From Streptomyces phaeoluteigriseus (GTDB lineage Bacteria; Actinomycetota; Actinomycetes; Streptomycetales; Streptomycetaceae), in assembly GCF_001896135.2 (NCBI RefSeq), contig NZ_MPOH02000008.1, positions 81,620 to 145,619 on the forward strand: a stretch of 64,000 nucleotides of DNA. Direction: 5' to 3'. Shown here piece after piece: positions 35,974 through 44,421 of the stretch. The position numbers and the translations under genes are program-made. Every line of letters begins with the position of its first letter. Within the stretch, counting starts at the first letter, position 1. Below the pieces are notes generated by a model. It had not been told where the DNA came from, made no database searches, and saw only the letters and a program-made list of their open reading frames with translations.

Positions 35974-36587
35974 GCCCGACCCGAACCGCCCCCGCCACGG
36001 CCGGCACCGCCGTCGACCCGCGGGAATTGCGCCGCGCCCTCGGCCACTTCGCGACCGGTGTGACGGTCGTGACCTGCCGGCGCGGCACCCTGTTGCACGG
36101 GGCGACGGTGAACTCCTTCACCTCCGTGTCGCTCGATCCGCCGCTTGTCCTGGTCGCCCTGGACCGCCGCACCCGCCTGGCGGCCCTGCTGGACGACGGT
36201 TCCTTCGTCGTCAACCTGCTCGGCGAGCACCAGCAGGACCTGGCGCTGCACTTCGCGGGCCGCCCCTCGGCGCACGCCGTGCCCTGGGTGGACGGCGACG
36301 GCGACCGGCCCCGGCTGGACGGCACACTCGGTCACCTGGTGTGCCACCCGTGGCGCACCTACGACGGCGGCGACCACACGCTGCACGTCGGCCGCGTCGA
36401 GGAGTTCACCGCGGCCGGGGGCCGGCCGCTGCTGTTCCACTGCGGTCTCTTCCCCCGTCTGATGCCGGAGGAGCCGCAGCCGGAGGGGTCCGCCGCGGTG
36501 TGGTCGCTCTGTCTGGACGGCCCCGGACCGGCCATGGAGCAGTTCGTCACCGATCACGAGATACGGGAGCAGGGACATGGCAGCTGA
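35970..36587 (+). CDS. Flavin reductase of a two-component hydroxylase (HpaC-like)
   Basis: 205 residues from GTG 35970, overlapping the preceding stop. The FMN-binding split barrel of flavin reductases is shown by [37 protein letters not shown] and [19 protein letters not shown]. It uses NAD(P)H to make free reduced flavin, which it hands to the oxygenase encoded next. The oxygenase start lies inside this gene's 3' end, so the two are made together. In the tomaymycin pathway this pair (TomE/TomF) is proposed to hydroxylate the anthranilate ring. Confidence 0.9.
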   Translation: MSPTRTAPATAGTAVDPRELRRALGHFATGVTVVTCRRGTLLHGATVNSFTSVSLDPPLVLVALDRRTRLAALLDDGSFVVNLLGEHQQDLALHFAGRPSAHAVPWVDGDGDRPRLDGTLGHLVCHPWRTYDGGDHTLHVGRVEEFTAAGGRPLLFHCGLFPRLMPEEPQPEGSAAVWSLCLDGPGPAMEQFVTDHEIREQGHGS

Positions 36588-38147
36588 CAACGGACAGTCC
36601 GCAGCACCCGGCACGGCCGGGGAGCCCGTCGGCGGTGCTCGGGTCACCCGGCCGCTGACGGGGGACGAGTACATCGAGAGCATTCGCGACGGGCGCGAGA
36701 TCTGGGCGTACGGCGAGAAGGTCGACGACGTCACCAAGCACCCGGCGTTCCGCAACACCGTCCGGATGACGGCCCGTCTGTACGACGCCCTGCACGACCC
36801 CGAGCACCACGACACCCTCACCGCGCCCACCGACACCGGCAGCGACGGCTTCACCCACAAGTTCTACCGGGTTCCGCGCAGCGTGCAGGACCTGGTGGGG
36901 GACCGGGACGCCATCGCCGAGTGGGCCCGGCTGACCTACGGCTGGATGGGGCGCAGCCCCGACTACAAGGCCAGCTTCCTGGTCACCCTCGGCGCGAACC
37001 CGGAGTATTACGGCGACTTCGCGGACAATGCCCGCCAGTGGTACGCCACCGCCCAGGAGCAGGTGCTGTTCTGGAACCACGCGGTGATCAACCCACCGGT
37101 CGACCGGCACCGGCCCGCGGACGAGGTCGACGACGTCTTCGTGCACGTCGAGAAGGAGTGCGACGACGGCCTGGTGGTCAGCGGCGCCAAGGTGGTGGCG
37201 ACCGGGTCGGCGCTCACCCACTTCAACTTCGTGGCGCACTACGGACTGCCTGTGAAGAAGAAGGAGTTCGCCCTTGTCGCCACCCTGCCCCTGGGGGCAC
37301 CTGGTGTGAAGCTGGTCTGCCGCCAGTCCTACGAGCTGGCCGCGAGCCGCACGGGCAGCCCGTTCGACTACCCGCTGTCAGCCGGCTCGACGAGAACGAC
37401 ACCATCTTCATTCTGGACAAGGTCAAGATCCCCTGGGAGAACGTCCTCATCTACGGGGACACCGCGCGGGCCGGCACGTTCTTGCAGACGTCCGGTTTCA
37501 CCCACCGGCTCACCTTCCACGGCGTGACCCGGCTGGCCGTCAAACTCGACTTCCTCGCGGGCCTGTTGCTCAAGGGCCTGGAGGTGACCGGCACCAAGGA
37601 CTTCCGGGGCATCCAGACCCGGGTCGGCGAGGTGCTCGCCTGGCGGAACATGTTCTGGGCGCTGAGCGACGCGATGGCACACAACCCGGACCCCTGGCAC
37701 GACGGTGCCCTGCTGCCCAACCTCGACTACGGCATGGCGTACCGGTGGTTCATGACGGTCGGCTACCCGAGGGTGCGGGAGATCATCATGCAGGACCTCA
37801 GCAGCGGCCTGATCTACCTCACTTCGTCCGCCAAGGACTTCCAGGAACCCGAACTCCGGCCTCACCTGGATCGCTTCATGCGGGGCTCGGGCGGCTACGA
37901 GGCGGTGGAGCGCGCCAAACTCATGAAGCTCATCTGGGACTCGGTGGGCACGGAGTTCGCCGGACGGCACGAGCTGTACGAGCGGAACTACTCCGGCAAC
38001 CACGAGAGCGTCCGCATCGAACTGCTGCACGCCCAGACGGCCTCCGGCCTCGTCGACCAGTACAAGGGGTTCGCCGAACAGTGCATGGCGGAGTACGACC
38101 TGGACGGCTGGACGGCCCCGGACCTGGTGCCGCCCGACATCGACTGA
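36577..38147 (+). CDS. HpaB-type flavin-dependent aromatic hydroxylase, interrupted by a frameshift
   Basis: ATG 36577; about 523 residues when the frame is joined. It belongs to the 4-hydroxyphenylacetate 3-monooxygenase large-subunit family: [91 protein letters not shown] and [20 protein letters not shown]. The frame breaks at about 37379, where ctgtcagccgg would read on if one C were added (LSSRLDEND). It hydroxylates an aromatic ring with reduced flavin from the neighbour. A hairpin at 38192-38218 ends the operon. Confidence 0.85.
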
Positions 38148-38191
38148 GCGGCGCCGCCCGCCGGCCGCCCGGCGAGCCGGACGGTGCGGCA

Positions 38192-38218
38192 CGGGGCGGG
38201 GGAGGACCGCCCGCCCCG
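38192..38218. terminator. Bidirectional terminator between the hydroxylase and tomG
   Basis: CGGGGCGGG pairs with CCCGCCCCG around a nine-base loop, between the convergent hydroxylase and O-methyltransferase genes. Confidence 0.6.
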
Positions 38219-38233
38219 GCCGCTCCACCTGGC

Positions 38234-38911
38234 TCAACCGGTGATCAGGACCAGCGTGAAGCCGTCGTACCCCTTGGTGCCGACGGTCTGGATCGAGGTG
38301 GCGGTGACGTCCGTGCGGCCGGCCAGCAACTCGTGGAACCGGCGCACTCCCTGGACACCGGCGTCCGTGTGGTCCGGGTCGGTCACCGCGCCGCCCAGGA
38401 CGACGTTGTCGACGACGACCACCGCGCCCGGCCGGGACAGCTTCAGCGCCCAGGTGAAGTACTCGGGGATGTCGGGCTTGTTGGCGTCCACGAACACCAT
38501 GTCGAAGGGGGCGGTACCGGGCCGGTCCAGGGCGGGCAGGATGTCCAGCGCCCGGCCGACGTGCTGTTCGACGAGGTGGGCGACGCCCGCCTCGGCGAGG
38601 CGGGACGCGGCCGCGTCGGCGAAGGACCGCTCCCACTCGATGGTGACCAGACGGCCGTCCGGCGGCAGCGCGCGGGCCAGCCAGATGCTGCTGTAGCCGC
38701 CGAAGGTGCCGATCTCCAGGATGCGCCGCGCGTGGCCGATGCGAGCCAGCAGATGCAGCAGTTTGCCCTGCGGGGCACTGACGGCCAGGTCCGGCAGATC
38801 GAAGTGCTCATGGGCCCTGGCGGCTTTCGAGAGTGCTTCGTCCTCCTTCACGAGAAGGGAGCTGAAATAGGCGTCGACACTGTTCCATCGCTCTTGTTCC
38901 ATGGCCACCAT
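38234..38911 (-). CDS. tomG: SAM-dependent O-methyltransferase, catechol/CCoA type (TomG-like)
   Basis: 225 residues, ATG at 38911 (a second Met at 38902). A class I catechol O-methyltransferase of the CCoAOMT type: SAM motif RILEIGTFGGYSSIWLARAL, VTIEWERS, then the metal ligands in FDMVFVDANKPDIPEYF and VVVDNVVLGGAV. The divalent metal binds adjacent hydroxyls, so the substrate should be an ortho-dihydroxy aromatic. In the tomaymycin scheme it methylates one of the two ring hydroxyls of the anthranilate. It is transcribed toward the hydroxylase and divergent from tomH. Confidence 0.88.
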   Translation of the reverse strand: MVAMEQERWNSVDAYFSSLLVKEDEALSKAARAHEHFDLPDLAVSAPQGKLLHLLARIGHARRILEIGTFGGYSSIWLARALPPDGRLVTIEWERSFADAAASRLAEAGVAHLVEQHVGRALDILPALDRPGTAPFDMVFVDANKPDIPEYFTWALKLSRPGAVVVVDNVVLGGAVTDPDHTDAGVQGVRRFHELLAGRTDVTATSIQTVGTKGYDGFTLVLITG

Positions 38912-38915
38912 GATT

Positions 38916-38930
38916 CACGAGAAAATCGTG
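38916..38930. promoter_or_regulatory. Small inverted repeat at the tomG translation start
   Basis: CACGA-gaaaa-TCGTG, ending five bases upstream of the tomG ATG. It could be an operator or a leader hairpin affecting ribosome access. Speculative. Confidence 0.3.
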
Positions 38931-39075
38931 GATGGCAAGAGTGCAATTCGGCTGCAATGCTGTCGAGGATCTGTTGAATAAGCAGGTCAGCGGCCTGGTC
39001 GAGGCTGCCCTGAATTCCGGATCAGTGAATTGGAGGCGTTTTTCGAGGATATCCAGAAATTCCATGGGTACGGCA

Positions 39076-39105
39076 TTGACTGCGGTCCTGGCCGCTCCCT
39101 AGCCT
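39076..39105 (+). promoter_or_regulatory. Putative promoter of the tomH-tomN operon
   Basis: TTGACT (39076-39081) and TAGCCT (39100-39105) with 18 bases between, 50 bases before the tomH ATG, which has an AAGGAG ribosome site. Confidence 0.5.
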
Positions 39106-39154
39106 CTCTTTTCGGAACCCTGCGATAAACCATCCCCCCAAGGAGTGTCGCACC

Positions 39155-39655
39155 ATGCGAGAAAGCTCGGCTTCCACACTGGAGGCACCCTCCGCGAAAC
39201 TGGTGCCGGCGATGCACCACCTGGGCATCCAGACCGGCGACCTGGACAACTGCCTGGCCTGGTACAGGGACTTCTTCGGCTGCGCCGAGACGTGGACGCT
39301 CACCACCTTCTCGGACCTCACCCTCAGCAGGCTCCCGGGCATCACCCGGCTCACCGAGGTCAGCGTCGCCGACGTCCGCTTCCACCTGTTCGAACGCACC
39401 GGGCACGAGCCGGTGCTGCCCGGCGGTAGCAAGGCCCAGTTCCAGCACGTCTGCCTCGCCGCCGGATCCCCCGAGGAGCTGCGAGCCTGGCGCGACCGCT
39501 GGCTGGACCTGTACCGCTCGGGCCGCTACCACTTCGCGACCGACGAGCAGCCCACGGACATCGTGGTCGACGCCGACGGGGTGCACAGCTGCTACCTGTT
39601 CGACCCCAACGGCCTGGAGTTCGAGTTCACCTACGTCCCGGGAGGTGCCGCATGA
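39155..39655 (+). CDS. tomH: L-DOPA 2,3-dioxygenase, VOC family (TomH/LmbB1-like)
   Basis: 166 residues from ATG 39155. A vicinal-oxygen-chelate extradiol dioxygenase: the first metal His in MHHLGIQTGDLDNCLAWYRD, the second in AQFQHVCLAAGSPEE, and a Glu in FDPNGLEFEFTYVPGG. It belongs to the small single-domain group that opens the ring of L-DOPA between C2 and C3 in lincomycin, hormaomycin and PBD pathways. The product cyclises to the pyrroline from which the 4-alkylproline is built. It overlaps tomI by four bases. Confidence 0.88.
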   Translation: MRESSASTLEAPSAKLVPAMHHLGIQTGDLDNCLAWYRDFFGCAETWTLTTFSDLTLSRLPGITRLTEVSVADVRFHLFERTGHEPVLPGGSKAQFQHVCLAAGSPEELRAWRDRWLDLYRSGRYHFATDEQPTDIVVDADGVHSCYLFDPNGLEFEFTYVPGGAA

Positions 39656-40604
39656 GCGCCGGGCCGTGCAGGACCGTCACCGAACTGCCGGTGGCCGAGG
39701 GCTGGGCCTTCGGAGACTTCCCCTACGGCCTGGAGCCGCTGACCCTGCCCGACCCCCCGCACCGGCCCGCGGCGACGTGCCGGACGTACTGTGCGCGGAG
39801 CCCGCCGCCGGTTCGGCCGGGCCGCCCTGCCCGCGCACCGGACCGGCTCCCGGCCACCCCGAACTGGCCCACCAGCTCTTCTGGTTCCGTTGGATCACCG
39901 GGCACCAGGTGACCTTCGCCGTCTGGCAGTTACTCGGCCACGCGCTGCACCAGGCGCACGAGCGGCCGGACCCCGCCCCCTCGTTGAAGGCCATGACGGA
40001 ACTCACCCGGGCCTACACGGCGATGCTGCTCTACACCAGCTCCTGCCCCAAGGACGTCTACGGCGACGTCATCCGGCCCAGCATGTTCCTGCAGCACCGC
40101 GGCTTCAGCGGCACCTGGGCACCGGACTTCGCCCCCGTCCGCCGGCTGCTGCGCGGCAGGAAGACACCGTGGCACGACACCCCCGAGGGCGGACGGCTGG
40201 CCGACGAGGTCCGCCTCTACCACCTGGTGCACTCGGGTGTCGCCGCGAAGCTCGTACCCGGCGGCAGGTCCCTGCTCCAGGACACCGTCCCGGCGGCCCG
40301 GCCCCACGACCCCCGGCTGCAGGCGCTGGTCTACGACAACTACTTCCTCACCCTGCGCGCCGACGTGCCGACCGCCGAGATCCTCGACCAGCTCCGGCGC
40401 CGGCTGACCGCGGTGCGCCTGGACGTCTCGGTCAACGGCCTGTACCCCGGACTGACCGAGCCCGAGGACGCCGCGCTCCCCGAGGAACTGCGCAGCGAGG
40501 ACGCCCGGGCCTGCGAACGCGACTTCGACGCCGTGCTCGCCCGCGTCGACGGCCTGGCCGCCGCGCTCGACGAGCGGTTGCTCCACGGCAGCATCGCCCG
40601 CTGA
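39652..40604 (+). CDS. tomI: L-tyrosine 3-hydroxylase, heme peroxidase-like (TomI/LmbB2-like), interrupted by a frameshift
   Basis: ATG 39652 (overlapping tomH) opens MSAGPCRTVTELPVAEGWAF and GDFPYGLEPLTLPDPP. At the C6 run 39752-39757 the frame slips by one base and resumes as GDVPDVLCAEPAAG, then HQLFWFRWITGHQVTFAVWQ, LGHALHQAHERPDP, YTAMLLYTSSCPKDVYGDVI and RPSMFLQHRGFSGTWAPDF. These are hallmarks of the LmbB2/TomI/SibU heme-dependent tyrosine hydroxylases, including a conserved His-rich segment. It makes L-DOPA for TomH. Total about 317 residues when joined, the normal family length. Confidence 0.82.
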
Positions 40605-40648
40605 GCCCGCGCCCCCCGGAAACACGACAGGAGAGGAGCTGACGGACC

Positions 40649-41547
40649 GTGCGGCACGGAGTCGTCGTCCTGCCCGAACAGCGCTGGTCACGGGCCCGCG
40701 AACAGTGGGTTCGTGCCGAGGAGTTCGGATTCGACCACGCCTGGACCTACGACCAGCTGATGTGGCGGTGGCTGCGCGACGAACCCTGGTTCGGTGCCGT
40801 GCCCACCCTGGCGGCGGCGGCCGAGGCCACCTCCACCCTCACCGTGGGCACCATGGTGGCCACCCCCACCTACCGGCACCCGGTGACGCTGGCCAAGGAC
40901 GTGATGACGCTCGAGGACATCGCCGGCGGCCGCTTCATCTGCGGGCTGGGAGCCGGGGCCGGCGGCCTCGACGACCGCGTCGTGGACCCGACCGCCTACT
41001 CCCCGCGGCAACGTGCCGACCGTTTCGCCGAGTTCGTGGAGCTGCTCAACGAGCTGCTGACCCGGCCCAGCACCACGTACACGGGCACCCATTACGACGT
41101 CCGGGAGGTGCCCATGCACCCGGGCTGCCTGGCCACGCCCCGGGTGCGTTCGCCATCGCGGCGACCGGACCGCGCGGCATGCGGCTGGCGGCTCGCCACG
41201 CCGACCTGTGGGTCACCGCGGGGCGGCCCGGCGACTTCGACGCCCGGCCGTACGAGGAGACGCTGCCGGAGATCAAGGAGCAGCTGGCACGCCTGGACGA
41301 GGCGTGCGAGCGGACCGGACGCGACCCCTCCACCTTGCGCCGACTGCTGCTCACCGGTGCCATGGTGGGCGGCACCCTCGACTCCGTCGAGGCGTACCGC
41401 GACGCCGTCGGCCGCTTCGGCGAGCTCGGCATCACCGACTTCGTCGTGCACTGGCCCCGGCCGTCCTTCCCCTACCGGGGCAGCATGCGGGTGCTGGAGC
41501 GGATCGCGCGCGACGTGCTGACCGGCCGCAGCGAGGAGCAGCCGTGA
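40649..41547 (+). CDS. tomJ: F420-dependent reductase, LLM class (TomJ/LmbY-like), interrupted by a frameshift
   Basis: GTG 40649 after AGGAGAGGAG. The luciferase-like (LLM) barrel is clear: VVVLPEQRWSRAREQWVRAE, FDHAWTYDQLMWRWLRDEPW, TLTVGTMVATPTYRHPVTLA and GGRFICGLGAGAGGLD. Near 41145-41150 one C appears to be missing (gggtgcgttcgcc), after which FAIAATGPRGMRLAARHADL and LWVTAGRPGDFD continue. Such enzymes use reduced coenzyme F420. In 4-alkylproline pathways this step reduces a ring double bond, and how far reduction goes differs between PBDs and lincomycin. Its stop overlaps the tomK start. Confidence 0.85.
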
Positions 41548-42417
41548 TCGACTACGAGATCGTCGACATGTTCACCGGCACCCCGTTCGAGGGCTGCGCG
41601 CTCGGGGTCGTCCCGGACGCGAGCGCACTCGACGACGCCGGCATGCAGGCCGTCGCCCGCGAGGTCGGTCTCACCGAGACCGCGTTCGTCCTGCCCCCCG
41701 ACAGGGACGGTGCCACCCACCGGGTCCGGATCTTCACCCCGCAGCGGGAGTCGCCGTACGGCGGGCACTCCGCCGTCGGCACGGCCGCCACCCTGGTCCG
41801 CCTGGGCCGGCTGCGGGCGGGGGAGCTGGTCCAGGAGTGCGGCGGGCGGCTGATGGCGGTGCGCGCGAGCGCCCACCGGGCCACGCTCGCCGTGCGCGGT
41901 GAGCCGGCGCGCCCGCCGCCTGGGACGCGGAACCGCTGCTGGAGGCGTGCGGACTGACCGGGGACGATCTGGTGGCCGAGCCGTGCGTGACCGGTTTCGG
42001 GCCGGCGTTCCACGTGCTGCCCGTCGCGAGCGGGGCGGTCGCCCGCGCGGTGCACCAGCCGGCGCACCCCGTGTGGGCCGACTGCCCCGACGCGGTGGTG
42101 GTCGCCTACGACAGCCGCCGCCGGCGGCCGACGTACGGGTGTTCGCCCCCGGGTACGGCATGCCGGAGGACCCGGCGTGCGCCTCCGCGGCCCTGGGCCT
42201 GGGCGCCTGGCTCGTCCGTGCGGGCCTGGTGCCGACGGCGGACGGCACCAGCGCGTACCAGGTCCGGCAGGGGGCGGGACTGGGCCGTCCGGCCCGGCTC
42301 GACTGCGCCGTGACCGTGCGCGAGGGCCGGGCGGTGGCGGCCGAGGTGACCGGAGAGGTCGCGGCCACCGGCACGGGCCGCATGCACCTGCCCCGCACGG
42401 CGGCAGTCGCCCGCTGA
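41544..42417 (+). CDS. tomK: PhzF-family isomerase (TomK/LmbX-like), interrupted by two frameshifts
   Basis: GTG 41544 overlaps the tomJ stop. PhzF-fold signatures: IDYEIVDMFTGTPFEGCALG (the typical VDxFTxxPFxGNPLxVV start), GLTETAFVLPP (catalytic Glu region) and RIFTPQRESPYGGHSAVGTA. A C seems lost near 41918 (RPPAWDAEPLLEACG resumes) and another base near 42115-42122, after which DVRVFAPGYGMPEDPACASA and ALGLGAWL close the second half, including the usual EDPAxxSA motif. LmbX-type enzymes isomerise double bonds in the 4-alkylproline intermediate. About 290 residues when joined. Confidence 0.82.
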
Positions 42418-42487
42418 ACCGCCGCTTCCCGCACCACACGGTACGGAGAGCACGTCACGGAGAGCCCGCGGAGAGCTCGTCACGCAG

Positions 42488-42547
42488 AGCCCGGCGAAGA
42501 AGAGCCCGGCGAAGAAGAACCCGCCGAAGAAGAACCGGTACGAAGAG
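42488..42547. repeat. 15-bp tandem repeat between tomK and tomL
   Basis: AGCCCGGCGAAGAAG occurs twice exactly (42488-42502, 42503-42517), a third time with two changes (42518-42532), then decays in a fourth partial copy. One plus-strand frame would read SPAKKSPAKKNPPKKN, histone-tail-like, but it has no start of its own. Confidence 0.7.
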
Positions 42548-42562
42548 GAGAGGAACCCGACT

Positions 42563-44356
42563 GTGTTGTTCCGTCCAGAGCTGCGCGGCACCCGGGGCGC
42601 GGTCGCCTCGACCCACTGGCTGGCCTCGGCCGCGGGCTTCCGCATGTACGACAAGGGCGGCAACGCGTTCGACGCGGCCGTCGCCGCCGCGTTCGTCATC
42701 CAGGTCGTGGAACCCCACCTCAACGGGCCCGGCGGAGACGTACCCGTCCTCGCCCACCGGGCCGGGTCCGGCCGGGTCGACGTCGTCTGCGGCCAGGGCC
42801 CCATGCCCCGGGCGGCGACCATCGAGAGGTTCGAGCAGCTCGGCCTCTCCGTGGTGCCCGGCTCGGGACTGCTGCCCGCGGTGGTGCCCGGCGCCTTCGG
42901 CGCGTGGCTGCGCGTCCTCGCCGAGTACGGCACCCTGAACCTGGAGGACGTCCTGGAGCCGGCCATCGGCTACGCCGAACACGGGTACCCGCTGCTCCCC
43001 AAGGCGGCGGCGATGATCGGGGCGCTGCAGGAGCTCTTCCGCGAGGAGTGGACCGAGTCCGGTCGCACCTATCTGGTCCGCGGGGGAGCACCCCGGCCAG
43101 GTCAGCGCATGACCAACCCCGACCTGGCCCGGACCTACCGGCGCCTCCTCGACGAGGCCAGGGCGGCCGGCGCCGACCGCGGCAAGCAGATCGACGCGGC
43201 CCTGCGCGCCTTCTACGAGGGCTTCGTGGCCGAGACCATCGACCGCTACCTCGCCACGGCCGAGGAGATCGACGCCACCGGCCGCCGCCACCGCGGCCTG
43301 CTCACCGGGGCGGACCTGGCCGGCTGGCGAGCCACGGTCGAGCCCTCGCTGCACCTGGACCACCGTGGCCTGTCGGTGCACAAGCCCGGTCCCTGGTCGC
43401 AGGGCCCGGTCTTCCTCCAGCAGCTCGCGCTGCTCCAGGGCTTGGACCTCGCCGCCATGGGACCGGTGAGCGCCGAGTTCCTGCACACGGTCACCGAGGC
43501 GGCCAAACTGGCCTTCGCCGACCGCGAGGCCTGGTACGGCGACCCCGCCCACGCGGACGTGCCGGTCGACGACCTGCTCGACCCCGCCTACAGCGCGGCC
43601 CGCCGCGAACTGATCGGCCGCGAGGCCTCCACCGCACTGCGACCGGGCTCGCCCGGCGGCCGGACGCCGGTGCTGCCCCCCGTCCACGACGAGTCCGCAG
43701 GCCCCGCCGGTCCCGCATGGCTCGGTGAGCTGGAGGAAGGCATCCCGGCCGTGGTGCGCTCCACGGCCGCCCGGGGCGACACCTGCTGCGTCACGGCCAC
43801 CGACGCCCGCGGGAACATGGTCGTCGCGACCCCCAGCGGAGGCTGGCTGAAGAGTTCGCCGGTGGTGCCGGGCCTCGGGTTCCCGCTCGGCACCCGGGGG
43901 CAGATGGCCACGCTGACCCGGGGGCACGCCAACGCGCTGGCTCCTGGCAAGCGCCCGCGCACCACCCTCAGCCCGACCCTGGTGCTGCGGGACGGCCGGC
44001 CCTGCCTCGCCTTCGGCACACCGGGCGGCGACCAGCAGGACCAGTGGACCCTGCAGTTCTTCCTGCGCCACACCGAACACGGCATGGGACTCCAGGAGGC
44101 CGTCGAGGCGCGGACCTTCCACACCGACCACGTACCGACGTCCTTCACCCCCCGGCGCTTCGCCCCCGGGACGGTCGTCCTGGAAGAGGGGATCCCCCAG
44201 GAAACCATCGAGGAACTGCGGCGGCGCGGCCATCAGGTGCGCACGGTCGCCGACTACAGTCTGAGCAAGGTCTGCGCAACGGCTCTGAGCAGTGACAACA
44301 TGGTCACTGCTGTGGCCAGCCCGCGCGGCGCGCAGGCCTATGCCGTGGCGGATTGA
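42563..44356 (+). CDS. tomL: Gamma-glutamyltransferase homologue acting as a C-C hydrolase (TomL/LmbA-like)
   Basis: 597 residues from GTG 42563, after GAGGAGAGG. An N-terminal-nucleophile hydrolase of the gamma-glutamyltranspeptidase family: STHWLASAAGFRMYDKGGNA, HLNGPGGDVPVLAHRAG, and the self-processing site RGDTCCVTATDARGNMVVAT, where the Thr of GDT becomes the new N-terminus. There is no signal peptide, unlike exported GGTs, so it works in the cytoplasm. LmbA-type homologues have been shown to cleave a C-C bond in 4-alkylproline biosynthesis rather than transfer glutamyl groups. The frame is intact. Confidence 0.88.
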   Translation: MLFRPELRGTRGAVASTHWLASAAGFRMYDKGGNAFDAAVAAAFVIQVVEPHLNGPGGDVPVLAHRAGSGRVDVVCGQGPMPRAATIERFEQLGLSVVPGSGLLPAVVPGAFGAWLRVLAEYGTLNLEDVLEPAIGYAEHGYPLLPKAAAMIGALQELFREEWTESGRTYLVRGGAPRPGQRMTNPDLARTYRRLLDEARAAGADRGKQIDAALRAFYEGFVAETIDRYLATAEEIDATGRRHRGLLTGADLAGWRATVEPSLHLDHRGLSVHKPGPWSQGPVFLQQLALLQGLDLAAMGPVSAEFLHTVTEAAKLAFADREAWYGDPAHADVPVDDLLDPAYSAARRELIGREASTALRPGSPGGRTPVLPPVHDESAGPAGPAWLGELEEGIPAVVRSTAARGDTCCVTATDARGNMVVATPSGGWLKSSPVVPGLGFPLGTRGQMATLTRGHANALAPGKRPRTTLSPTLVLRDGRPCLAFGTPGGDQQDQWTLQFFLRHTEHGMGLQEAVEARTFHTDHVPTSFTPRRFAPGTVVLEEGIPQETIEELRRRGHQVRTVADYSLSKVCATALSSDNMVTAVASPRGAQAYAVAD

Positions 44357-44421
44357 GGACCCGTTCTCGAGGGGATAAGTTTCCTGCGAGAAATCTTTTC
44401 GGCGGATGGAAGAGGAACGGC

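Noticed and set aside
42488..42547. The short tandem repeat as a CRISPR array
   Set aside because: Units are contiguous without spacers and only 15 bp long.
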